From: Leishmania mexicana MHOM/GT/2001/U1103
Taxonomy: Eukaryota > Euglenozoa > Kinetoplastea > Trypanosomatida > Trypanosomatidae
Direction of reading: 5' to 3'
DNA length: 64,000 nucleotides
Assembly (NCBI RefSeq): GCF_000234665.1
Contig: NC_018312.1
Span: forward strand, 1,598,108 to 1,662,107
Position numbers and translations under genes: made by a program. This document shows, piece after piece, positions 29,440 to 39,500 of this stretch. Position 1 is the first letter of the stretch. Each line of letters starts with the position of its first letter. The notes beneath the pieces were generated by a model. The model searched no databases. It had not been told where the DNA came from and worked only from the letters and a program-made list of their open reading frames with translations.

Positions 29440-30720
29440 ATGCTGTGCACGACGCGGATGCGGCGTATCGGGATGCACATTCCCAGCGCCAAGGAGCTAG
29501 ATGATCAGGTGCTGATGAACCGGCTACGCAAGTCTCGACCGAAAAGCGTCTTTTCCCTCAAGGCCCTCACGACAGGCCGCGTGCAAAGCTTCGTCGCCGC
29601 TGGCGGTATCGTTCTTGGCGCGGCCATGTTTCTCGGCCCGTGGCTGTGGGAGGAGGTGCAGGAGCTGATGGGCAGCAGATACGTGCCACTGGCGCCGTCG
29701 CAGATGCCCCACACCTCGCCGGAGTGGTGGGAGAACGAGTGGCGCAAGATGAACCCGCTCTGGCGGGCTGGCGAGTCGATGAGCGACTTCTTCGTCGGCC
29801 CCTATCGTTTTGTGAAGGAGCAGACGGGGCGCGACATGTCTTCTGCAGGAGATTTTGTACGCACCTCACCATCATCTTCGCTGTCATCGTTTGGCGCGGC
29901 TGGGGAGCAGCAGCGTGGCTTGTTGCTTCGACTCAAGAAAGTGCTTTACCGATCAGCGTCTTCCACTACTTCTACTTGTGTCACTACTGGCTCTAGTGGT
30001 GTAGAAGCTGCCAGTAAGGGTGGCGACTCTCGCCGCGCCACCGCTTCGGCCGTGATGGTGCCCAACCCACCGCTGATCCTGGTGCCTCTCTGCGGCGACT
30101 CCCCGATCATGCGCACCGCGGCACTGCAGGGGTTCGAGGTGGATGCGGTGGACTCCTCGCAGACCGCCATCCAGACAGCCGTCGGCCGCACCGAGGAGGG
30201 CCTGCCGCAGGAGCTCTACTCGAAGATTCACCTGCATTGGAAGAACTTCTTTTCCCCAGAGCTGTGGGAGGGACCGCTGAAGGGGAAGAAGTACGACGTC
30301 ATCTACGAGCGTCAGGGCATGACGTCGCTAAACCGGGAGCAGCGGGCCGACTACGCTTATCTGCTGAAGCGCGCCATGAAGGACGATGGCCTGATCTACG
30401 TTGAGGGTATCTTCCGCACGGGACGGGTGAAGGGTAACAAGTTGATGGGCCCGCCCTACTCCCTGTCGAAGCGGGAGCTGCAGCAGCTCTTCCCCCTCAG
30501 CGAGGGCTATTATGTGCGGTGTGAGGAGAAAACGGATGTGATGCAGCAACTAAGCCGTGAGAACCGCATCCTCAAGCGCGTGCCCAAGGAGCTCTATGTG
30601 ACTCCGTTCAGCTGCGTCGTGTTTCGTGAGGCCACCGTGAATCTGAGAACACGGACGGAGCCACTGCAGCACCCCGAGCCTCCGACACTGACTCCCCCAC
30701 AAGAGGTCTTTGTGTGGTAG
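29440..30720 (+). CDS. Membrane-anchored thiopurine S-methyltransferase (TPMT)-family protein
   Basis: This 426-residue protein is basic at the N-terminus (residues 1-45, mitochondrial-like). One predicted membrane span lies at residues 50-70 (FVAAGGIVLGAAMFLGPWLW). A TPMT-family SAM-dependent methyltransferase domain follows. The WENEWRKMNPLWRAGE segment corresponds to the family's substrate-side W motif. LILVPLCGDSPIMRTAALQG is the characteristic PLCG SAM-binding motif, followed by VDAVDSSQTAI. A Ser/Thr-rich insert of about 60 residues separates the two. The methyl acceptor is unknown. The combination of membrane anchor and TPMT fold suggests action at a mitochondrial or other internal membrane; that is inference. 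The start is the first ATG in frame. Confidence 0.8.
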   Translation: MLCTTRMRRIGMHIPSAKELDDQVLMNRLRKSRPKSVFSLKALTTGRVQSFVAAGGIVLGAAMFLGPWLWEEVQELMGSRYVPLAPSQMPHTSPEWWENEWRKMNPLWRAGESMSDFFVGPYRFVKEQTGRDMSSAGDFVRTSPSSSLSSFGAAGEQQRGLLLRLKKVLYRSASSTTSTCVTTGSSGVEAASKGGDSRRATASAVMVPNPPLILVPLCGDSPIMRTAALQGFEVDAVDSSQTAIQTAVGRTEEGLPQELYSKIHLHWKNFFSPELWEGPLKGKKYDVIYERQGMTSLNREQRADYAYLLKRAMKDDGLIYVEGIFRTGRVKGNKLMGPPYSLSKRELQQLFPLSEGYYVRCEEKTDVMQQLSRENRILKRVPKELYVTPFSCVVFREATVNLRTRTEPLQHPEPPTLTPPQEVFVW

Positions 30721-31767
30721 TCGCACTGCAGCCTTATCTTTTCTTTCGCTACGTTGACCTTCGTGCTCCCTGTGTTTACGAGTGCTGTCGCAGCTGCTTT
30801 TCCAGGCTTGGGTGTGACGCAGCGGGCCAACCTCCGCGCACGCGTCTCTCTCTACCCCACACAAGCACATGTGCAGGGGATGAAAAGAAGCGCAGGTGGT
30901 TGACAGAGGCACGTGTGCACACACGCACCGGTGCTCCCGCCCGCGCAGCTCTTTCCGGCATCCCTCTCTCTCCTTACCACTCAGGTCTTTTCGTCTGTGT
31001 GTCGTCGACGGCGCTGTTGACGACTTGGCTGGTTGCGTGTATGTATCACACTCGTGTGTGCCTGTGGAGTGGGAGGTAGACAGAGTAGTGGCGAAGCGCT
31101 TTCTTTTTCACAGCGTCTTGCCCTTCTCTCTTTCTCCCTCCTCACCAATGTTCGACGTGGTGCCCACAGGGTACCGTCAAGAGAATGCACGCACGCGTAT
31201 CCCGACTGGGACATCAGGGGCGAGAGGGCACACCCACACGCATTCACGCATCTGCACTGTGCGTGTTGTGTGTGTGTCTGTGCGTGTGCCTGACGGATGG
31301 AGGGGAGGTCTACAGCGTGTAGCAAGACGTCGGTGCCATTCATATTCTTGTACTATATTGCCGGCATCCTCGTCTCCCCCACCCACCTCTCCACCTTGCT
31401 CCTTCTCGTCGCGGTATCTTGGCGCCCCCCACCCCCATGTCCTCACACCTCCACAGTCCTGCAGAAACAGAAAAAAGCCGTTTGGGTGCTCTCGAGTAAG
31501 TGCCCCTGCGTGTGTGCGTGTGCGATCGTCTTTCCGCCGACTCTCTCTCCTCGGTTTGGCCCCCTTCCCCCTTCCCCCTTCATCTTTCTCCGTCGCCTGT
31601 GGTGCACGTGCGTGTTTGGGATGCTCGCACACCTGCTGACCAACACACGCGCACACACATCTATCTATCTATCTATCTACATGTGTGTAGATCGATCGAT
31701 ACGCCCCACTTTACCACTCGCACAAAGTTTCCCACACCCTTCGACCTCCTCTCCGGACGACATCAGC
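30721..31767 (+). other. Intergenic region upstream of the RESC/MRB3010-like gene
   Basis: This 1-kb spacer carries pyrimidine blocks at about 31123-31146, 31368-31410 and 31541-31590, and a TCTA microsatellite (31660-31680) next to a GATC-rich patch. No genes were found. The block at 31541-31590 is the best candidate acceptor region for the gene at 31768. Confidence 0.5.
31660..31680. repeat. TCTA tetranucleotide microsatellite
   Basis: About five CTAT units lie in the predicted 5' UTR or spacer of the downstream mitochondrial RNA-editing gene. They are directly visible. Confidence 0.9.
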
Positions 31768-33435
31768 ATGCGTGGCTTAGGGGTGTTGGGACTGCGAGGT
31801 GTGCCGACGCGACGGCCGTGGCTCTGCGACGTGACGCGACGAAGCGGTGATATTTCGATGTGCTCGGCGGCCTCCACGTTGTACCGGTCTCAGGCGACGA
31901 GTCCGGGGGGTACGCCTCCTCTACCACCCTCCACCTCCTCTCCGGTGCCGGCGCCGGCGGGCGGCAACACCCTCTTCCACAACAGCGCTGCGGGGCACGG
32001 CACCATCCCGTTTGGCCGGCACTTGTCCCCCGGGGAGCTGGCTCTGCCCCAGCACCCGCGCGGGTCACATTTGTCGGCGCGCAACATCGCCACAGAGGCT
32101 TTGCAGATGAAGAAGCTCCATCAGGAGCGGGGCGGCAACCCGATGCTGGCTCAGCAGGCTCGCCGCGTGCTGTTTGCCACCTCGATCACCGGGCAGAACA
32201 TCGACGCCCGCTCCGTCGCCCTTCTGCTGAACACGGCGGTGTACTTCGGCATGGAAAGCGACGCCCGCGTGGTGCGGGAGTGCATCGACTTCTGCCTGAA
32301 GAACGACAAGTTCATCTCGCTGGACATTATGCCAATCGTGGTGACGGCGTGCGCGACGCTCAAGTCGCGCGACGCGCGCGAGGTGATCGAGCTGCAGGCG
32401 ATCAAGGCAACCAAGAATGCGCGCTTCCTCGATGCGAAAGGGGTCACCAACATCATCAGCGCCTTTTCCAAGACGGGCATCAACCATGAGAAGCTGTTTG
32501 GGCTGCTCTCGATGCGTGTTCAGACCCTCGCGCGGGTCGGCGAGTTTGAAGCGGCACACCTTGTCATTCTAGCGAACGCCTTTGCGAGGCTGCGCTTTAG
32601 AGAACAACACGTGTTCGGCGCCATCGCCCGGCGTGCCATGTCACTGCGGGAGCGCGTCACCGTGAATGAGCTGGTGCCCCTCATCAATGCCTTTTCAAAG
32701 GCGGGGCTCAAGGACCCGAAGTTGAGCAAGCGCTTCGCGGGAAAGGCGATGGAGTACGTGGACCAGATGAACGCCGAACAGGTGGCGATGATGTTTCAGG
32801 CTTTTGCCTACTTTGGCATCCGCTACGATCAGCTCTTCGGCGTGCTGACCAATCGTGCTGTGGAGCTAATCGACGAGTTCAACGCGCAGTACATCAGCAC
32901 CACGCTCGCCTCCTTTCAACGCATTGGCATCAACAACCCCGAGCTGTTTGACAACCTGGCCGAGCGTGCGCTTGCGGTGGTTCAGGATCACGACGCGAAG
33001 GATATTGCCTTGACTGTAACAGCTCTGGCGCACTTTGGACTCAAGGATGAGGAGCTGTTCAAGCGTCTGGCCTCGCACGCCGCGTCCATTGCAGACCAGT
33101 TCGATCCAGTGGGGCTGGTGAACACGATTCATGCGTTTGCTCGCACCTTCTTCCTGCAAGAGGACATGGTGGTCGCCCTGTCGGAGCGCTGCGTGTACGT
33201 GTGCCGCCACCTCGATGCGAATCAGGTGCGTCGCCTGCTCTGGTCGCTCGCCAAGTTCCAGGTGAAGGACCCCCGTATCCTTACCCCGGTCTTCAACCGC
33301 TGCCTCACGCTGCATCAGGACTTCTTCTCCGACCCGATGGGTGGGGAAGAGATTGAGGAGATCTTCGACGTCTTTGGGCCCAACTTTTGCCCCCCGCTCT
33401 ACCAGCTCTACATGTCGCGAGGCAACGGCGTGTAG
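31768..33435 (+). CDS. Mitochondrial RNA-editing substrate-binding complex protein, MRB3010/RESC6-like
   Basis: This 555-residue protein has an Arg-rich, acid-poor N-terminus of mitochondrial presequence type (MRGLGVLGLRGVPTRRPW). From about residue 150 it is built from about ten helical repeats of about 36 residues, with recurrent blocks such as LVPLINAFSKAGLKDPKLS, IALTVTALAHFGLKDEELF and VRRLLWSLAKFQVKDPRIL. These pair a helix ending in A.F..G/F with a following helix. Such ARM/HPR-like repeats occur in kinetoplastid mitochondrial RNA-editing factors. Position supports MRB3010 (RESC6/GRBC6): in T. brucei it lies, from memory, a few genes downstream of STI1 and PRPP synthetase. It would act in U-insertion/deletion editing in the kinetoplast. 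If synteny is misremembered, it is still a mitochondrial helical-repeat RNA-metabolism protein. Confidence 0.65.
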   Translation: MRGLGVLGLRGVPTRRPWLCDVTRRSGDISMCSAASTLYRSQATSPGGTPPLPPSTSSPVPAPAGGNTLFHNSAAGHGTIPFGRHLSPGELALPQHPRGSHLSARNIATEALQMKKLHQERGGNPMLAQQARRVLFATSITGQNIDARSVALLLNTAVYFGMESDARVVRECIDFCLKNDKFISLDIMPIVVTACATLKSRDAREVIELQAIKATKNARFLDAKGVTNIISAFSKTGINHEKLFGLLSMRVQTLARVGEFEAAHLVILANAFARLRFREQHVFGAIARRAMSLRERVTVNELVPLINAFSKAGLKDPKLSKRFAGKAMEYVDQMNAEQVAMMFQAFAYFGIRYDQLFGVLTNRAVELIDEFNAQYISTTLASFQRIGINNPELFDNLAERALAVVQDHDAKDIALTVTALAHFGLKDEELFKRLASHAASIADQFDPVGLVNTIHAFARTFFLQEDMVVALSERCVYVCRHLDANQVRRLLWSLAKFQVKDPRILTPVFNRCLTLHQDFFSDPMGGEEIEEIFDVFGPNFCPPLYQLYMSRGNGV

Positions 33436-34543
33436 AGCGGCCTTTGGCTGCTCTTGTGTGCGCTCTTGTGCCCCCCCTCTGTGCACGTTGTGGGGAGGGG
33501 CTCGAGGTCGGCCGGTGGGCTTTTGGATGCCATTCACTGATTCTTTCACTTGTTGGTCGTTGTTGTCTTCACACATACTTCCTTTCCTTGTGCTTGGTGC
33601 ACATGCGCCGCGCTCGTGTGCATGGCAAGTGGGGCTGTCACGCTCTTCTCTCTTGCATGCGCATTTTGGCCCTTCTCCTGTTGCCCACACGCCCCCCTCC
33701 TCTCCCCGGCTGCACCAGCGGGGCAGTGAAGCTGCTTGTACGGTGTCCATGGGGGGTGACTCGACTTGGACGCCGGTGGGAGGGGAGGAGGCAATACGAA
33801 GGGAGGGCAAGAGAGAGCGAGGGGAACGAAATGAAGTGAGGTGCCGACGCGGATTGGCTCACGGTTTTCCCATGTGTGCGAGTGTGACTGTTGTCTACGT
33901 GTGTGCGGGTGTTCGTCGGTTGAGATCTGCCCACGGCTGTCTCTCTCTCTCTGGGTGTTTCTGTGGTCTCACTGCGTGCGTTGCGAGAAGCCTCGTGGGT
34001 TGCGGATAACGCCGTCGAAACGAAAGGAGAAGGCGCTCCTTTGGGTCAGTCGACGTTGCCGATGCCATACTCCTGCATGCGCACGGTTTCACGTCAGCAC
34101 ACATACATGCACACACACTCACACACACACACACACATACGGTGTACGTATGTCTGCTGCATAGGACGCCCGCGTCACTGCAACTCTTGGAAGCAGCGGG
34201 TCCGCCGCAATTCAGGACCCCTCAGCTTCTCGTTCCAAGACACTGTGTGACGCCGCCTGCCATCATGCCATCATCTAACGCCTCTCCCCCCGCCCTTGCG
34301 GCGTCGACAACGGTTTTACATTCCCCCTTTCTGTTCCTTACCCTCTCTCTAACCGCCTCAGATGCCGAGAGTGTCCATCCCCCACCTCTCTCGCCCCCTC
34401 CCCTGTCTCCCGTCACCTCCTCGCGCCGGTGATCTGTCACGCTGGTCAGCCGGAGGGACAGCAGAAGGCACGGACGAGAAAAAGAAGGAGAGAGGTCGTG
34501 TACTGACACACGGACACACCCCTCAGAGTATTCGGTCGACATT
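33436..34543 (+). other. Intergenic region between the RESC-like gene and SLU7
   Basis: This 1.1-kb gene-free spacer has a CT-rich stretch at about 33939-33962 and a CA microsatellite (34121-34138). A strong pyrimidine tract at about 34376-34425 (CCCCCACCTCTCTCGCC and following) precedes several AGs upstream of the SLU7 start. Confidence 0.5.
34121..34138. repeat. CA microsatellite upstream of SLU7
   Basis: About nine CA units lie in the SLU7 upstream spacer, preceded by interrupted CA units from about 34100. Confidence 0.9.
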
Positions 34544-35800
34544 ATGGAGCCAAACCCCGACGAGCCAAAGAAGACGTCGTCGGTGCGGCAGCTGCTGCGC
34601 CAGCAGCGCGAGCTGCAGGAGATGCGCAAGTTCGGTTTAGCACCGCTCGCCGTGGACACGGAGACGCACCAGGAGATCAGTCCCAACATCCCGGAGTTTA
34701 TCTCGCGTGCACCGTGGTACTACGGGGCAACTGGCCCCACGCTCGTCCACCAGCGAAAGCATGGCGACAGCGCCACTGAGGTGTCGGACGAGGTGCTGGA
34801 TGAGAAGGTTGATCGCATTGTGGTCAAAGGGCAAGCATCTCGCTTCACTGCTGGCGCATGCAAGAACTGCGGCTCCCGCACCCACAAGACGAGCGAGTGC
34901 TTCCAGGCGAAGAAGAAGGTGGGCAGCGTCTACACGAATCGCGTCACCGGGAGCGACATCGAGATGCACCAGGAGGCCAAGACGTACTCGCAGAAGCGAG
35001 ACCGATTTGTGGGCGAGGTCGGTATCGATCTAATGCGTGGAGTGCGTCAGGACCAAGAAGACGACAGCGTCGATGTCGCGGCACCGGCAACGGCGCGCCA
35101 CCGTCCCGAGGACGTCTTTGGGAGCCGCACCGCGCAGCACGGTGGAGTGGAAGTAAAGGAGCTGCCCAAGTACCTGCACAACTTGGATCAGCAGGACGGC
35201 CTCTTCTTCGACCCGAAGACCGGCTCGATGCGCGCGAACCCGAACGCGGGCGACTCGACCAAGGCTTTTCGCGGAGACCTGGAGCGCTACCGCACTGGTG
35301 ACTACTACAACTACGTGGAGTCGCAGTACCGTTTCTTGACGGGACAGTCGAGGTCGTTTGTGGACTTCGAGTTTGATGATGCGATGCGCAGGGCACGCGA
35401 GCAGCAGCAGGAGCAGCAACAGCAAGAGCAGGACAGCACTAGAGGGCCAGTGACGAAGGTGCTGACAGAAACGCCGCAAGATGTACTCTTGCGCTCCTTG
35501 TACGGCACAAGTCAGCCGAAATTCGACTTGGATGTGCTACCGTCATCCACCACCGAGAGCAAGACAGCTGCGCCATCCTCATCTCCTGCACCACCGATCG
35601 ACGCACTCACCACGACGGCAACTGGGACAGCGACAGCGCACTCCAGTGTCCAGGCAGCCTCCCTCTCATGGGTGACCACGCGCAACGGCCACGCCGCCGT
35701 GTACGGAAGCTACTTCGATCCCATACACTTTCGCTGGGGCTACGCGTGCTGCAAGAGAATGGGCAAGGACGCAACCGACTGCAGCGCGACGCACGCGTGA
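34544..35800 (+). CDS. SLU7: Pre-mRNA splicing factor SLU7 homologue
   Basis: This 418-residue protein has the SLU7 signatures. The N-terminal RAPWYYGATGPTLVHQR segment is the family's PWYY region. It is followed by a CCHC zinc knuckle CKNCGSRTHKTSECF with C106, C109, H114 and C119. The mid-protein DQQDGLFFDPKTGSMR and the C-terminal AVYGSYFDPIHFRWGYACCK match the YGSY...WGY.CC motif of the family. A Gln-rich insert lies near residue 287. SLU7 acts in the second catalytic step of splicing. In trypanosomatids it could serve trans-splicing as well as the very few cis-introns. Length is shorter than human SLU7, as in other unicellular eukaryotes. Confidence 0.9.
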   Translation: MEPNPDEPKKTSSVRQLLRQQRELQEMRKFGLAPLAVDTETHQEISPNIPEFISRAPWYYGATGPTLVHQRKHGDSATEVSDEVLDEKVDRIVVKGQASRFTAGACKNCGSRTHKTSECFQAKKKVGSVYTNRVTGSDIEMHQEAKTYSQKRDRFVGEVGIDLMRGVRQDQEDDSVDVAAPATARHRPEDVFGSRTAQHGGVEVKELPKYLHNLDQQDGLFFDPKTGSMRANPNAGDSTKAFRGDLERYRTGDYYNYVESQYRFLTGQSRSFVDFEFDDAMRRAREQQQEQQQQEQDSTRGPVTKVLTETPQDVLLRSLYGTSQPKFDLDVLPSSTTESKTAAPSSSPAPPIDALTTTATGTATAHSSVQAASLSWVTTRNGHAAVYGSYFDPIHFRWGYACCKRMGKDATDCSATHA

Positions 35801-36591
35801 CATGGGCTGTAGAGTGCCTTGCTTTTCTTTTACGTGCTATCCTCGCGCAGGCGTGCGCCTCTCTCTCTTGCCCTTCTCACGCACACGTTTCGCATCGACT
35901 TGCTCAAAGCACGACATCAACAGCTGAGGAGAGAAAAAGAGCGCACAGAAGGCGCCACACCTTTGGCGCCTGTGTATATGTGTGCTTGCGTGCATGTGCG
36001 CGTGTACGCATCCGTGCCCGCCCTCCTCCTCATATTTTCTCTCGTTCTTCACGTCTCCGGCTGCCTCGTTGTCCATTTCCCTGTCTGTCTGTCGTTCGTC
36101 TTGTTCCTCTCTCTGCGCAGGAGCATCTCTTGACTGCGCGCGCCACACCCATTCCCTTCCCTTCCCTCCTCCCTCTCTGCCCACCAGGTTCTGGCTAGCC
36201 TTCCTTTTCTCTGGCTGTGCAGGCAACGAACATTTAGCTGTCATCCGCGCGTCATTCGCTCGACCTTGTCAGGGGGGGGGGCAGCTGTTGCCGTGTGTGT
36301 GTGTGTGAGGAGAGGCAGTCGAACCGTAGACGACCGGCCGCTTCTTTTCTACCTCCCACGTGCTCTGTCTCTCTCTGAGTGCATGCGTGCGCGTTGGTCG
36401 AGCACTCCCACACACATCACACACACACGCACACCGTTGTGGACGGGATTATCCTCCTCTTGCGTTCATCACTGTATTTCAGCTCAGCAGCAGCAGGAAG
36501 ACGGCAAAAGGGCAGCGGCATCAGGACCGCCTTCCCCTTACCCTCTGTTTATCCACACAGAGGCACATGGACAGTGTGTGTGCAGCTCGCC
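35801..36591 (+). promoter_or_regulatory. Intergenic region with trans-splice signals upstream of IFT121
   Basis: This 0.8-kb spacer has three successive pyrimidine tracts each ending in AG: about 36070-36120 (ends GCGCAG), 36151-36187 (ends CCACCAG), and about 36340-36379 (ends CTCTGAG). A run of eight to nine G lies near 36272. No gene was found. Any of the three could be the IFT121 acceptor. Confidence 0.5.
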
Positions 36592-39500
36592 ATGCTCGTG
36601 TATCTCAGCAAGCGCATCGCCATGCCGAATGGCGTGAAGGTGACGTCCATTGCATGGAGTGAGGGGCAGGGGTGGCTTGCGTGCGGTGGGGAGAAGGGCC
36701 TGCTGAAGGTGCTGAAGGTGGATGGCGGCCCACAGGGCCAGAGGTCTGGGGGTCTCTCGTCGAGCCAGACGCTGGAGGGGCACGACACCACCGTCGACCT
36801 GGTCACGTGGAACCAGCAGTACTGCAAGCTCACAAGCAGCGACGTCAGTGGCCGCATTATTGTGTGGATGCTGCACAAAGGGATGTGGTTCGAGGAGATG
36901 GTGAACAACCGCAACACCAGCCGCGTCGTCGACTTTGCCTGGAGCCCAACCGGCACGAAGATTTGCATTGCGTACGAGGACGGCGCCGTGATTGTCGGCG
37001 GCGTGGAGGGCAACCGCTACTGGGGTCGTGAGCTGCCCTACAAGCTGGCGAAGGTGTGCTGGAGCGCCGACGGCCACTCCATCCTCTTCGGTACCGCGAC
37101 GGGTGACGTCTATGTGCACGACGCGTCCAGCGGCGCACAGCTTAGCCAGGTCGAAGTCCAGTGCAACGATGACAAGGCCTCGTCCACGCTGTCCGGATTG
37201 TCATGGCACCCGGCGTGGGTGGAGCGACCGGAGCCGCTGGCGACGCTTGCGATCTGTTACCGGTCCGGCAAGATGCAGCTGATGACCAGCATCGGCGACG
37301 AGACGCCGCGCCTCATGGACAGCGACTTTCCCGTTCACTTTGTTTCGTGGAATCCTTCCGGCACGGTTCTCGCGGTGGCCGCGCTCACGCCAGCCACCGT
37401 GGAGGACGCGCCCACTGTTGTCACGCAGTTTTTCAGCAACGAGGGCGTTCACCTGCGCACACTGCGGGTGGCTGGTATGCAGTGCGGCGGGATCACGTGG
37501 GAGGGTGGCGGCCTGCGCGTTGCCATTGCCGTGGACTCCTCCGTTTACTTTGCGAATGTCCGGCCCAGCTACAAGTACTGCTACTTCAAGAAGACGGTTG
37601 TCTTCGCCTTCACGGTGGCAGACAAAGTCGAGGAGAGCGTCATGTTTTGGAATGTCAACACAAACGAACGCAGGACGAAGAGCGTGCGCGGCTTGCAGTA
37701 CCTGAACGCGTGCAAGGACGCCTGCGTGCTGGTCAGTCGCCCCGACGCGGCGCAGCAGCAGCGGATGATTCAGCTGGTGAACGCCATTGGCAGTCCGTTG
37801 GAGACGCGCTTCATTGACATGGAGCTGTACACGTACGACATGAATTCATCTGTCGTCGTGTGCGGCGGTGATGAGTCTATCTACATCTGGCAGTTCCGCG
37901 ACCCCGGCACGGCGGTGGACGCGCTCGACCCCGTCTCGATGCAGGCAAGCCGCGCTGAGAGCCAGGAGCGCGTCATCCACATTGGCGACATCGTCCGCAG
38001 CGACACGGCACCGACGATGAAGGTGCGCTCGGCTCTCACGAATGATCTCATCTGCGCCATGTGTGTCAGCGAGACGCACATGTTCGTTGCTCTCGAGTCA
38101 GGGACCCTGCACGTCTATCAGCTCAGCCCGCTGCAGCTCGTCTCCAAGTACATCCTGCCCGCCCGTGCGCAGTCCATGGCAGTGAACTGTAACTCAACGC
38201 AGCTGGCCGTCATCGACCTCGGCTGCATCACGAGCGTGTATTCCGTGGAGCGGGACAAGTTCTCACTCGTGCCATGCAAGGCTGAGGCGATCGACGGCGT
38301 GGAGCTGAAAGACGTGTGGAACTTGCGTTGGGCCGTCGACGACCCGCACCGTTTTGCCGTGATGGAGAAGACGCGCATGCTCGTGTACAACTGCGGCGTT
38401 GCGGAGGAGCCGGTGCAGTCGTGCGCGAACCTGTGCAAGTTCAAGTCACTCAAGATCCGAACTCTGCAGCTGGACGAGCTCCTGCTCGACCCGGAGCGGC
38501 CCCGCAAGGACTACGTTGTCGACTTTGAGGCGCAGCTGCTGCGCGAGATGCGCGCTGTGCTGCGCGACGGCACTGCCAAGGAGGCGTACGAGTTTGCCGA
38601 GTCGCACAACACCAAGAAGCTATGGGAGCTGCTGGCGGAGCACACGCTTTTCCAGCTGGACTTCACGTACGCCGAGGTGGCATTCATCCACTGCAAGGAC
38701 TACCCAGCCATTCAGTTTGTGAAGCGTGTCCGCAGTCTTGACGACCCGAAGAAGCAGCTGGCCGAGGTGAACGCCTACTACCGCCGCTTCGACGAGGCGG
38801 AGCGGCTGTACAAGGACGTGGACCGCAAGGACCTGGCACTGGACCTGCGCTACCGTCTCGGTGACTGGTTCGGCGTCGTGCGGCTTGTGCAGGAGGGCGG
38901 CGGTGACGAGGCGCTGCTGCTGCAGGCGTGGGAGAACATCGGCGATCACTACGCGAGCCGGCAGAAGTGGTCCAAAGCGGCGCAGTACTACACGCAATGC
39001 CGGCACTACCGCAAGCTGGCACATGTCTTCTACATCATCGAGGACTACGAGATGCTCACCCAGCTCATCTCCATGGCGGAGCACGACAAGGAGCTGATGG
39101 TGACCCTGGGCAACATGCTGCTGACCGTTGGGCTCGCGGAAGAGGCGGCGAAGGCCTTCGTTGCGGCCGGTGAGCCGCGCATGGCGGTAAACGGCTGTGT
39201 GCAGGTGAACATGTGGGACCGGGCCATCGCTCTTGCGGAGGAGCACCGACTGGAGGATGTCGGCCAGCTGCTCGAGAAGTACGCCAAGTACCTCATCCAC
39301 CGCGAGCGCCTCACCGAGGCGATCGAGCTGTACCGCAAGGCAGGCAAGCACGATGAAGCGGCGACGCTTCTGGCGCAGCTCGGCAAGCGCGCAGCCCTTA
39401 GCGACCCGCTCAAGGCGAAGAAGTTCTACGTGCTCTCGGCGCTAGAGGTGCAGAGGTACCGCACCACCGCGATCGCCCTCAATCGCGACGGTGCCGAGGT

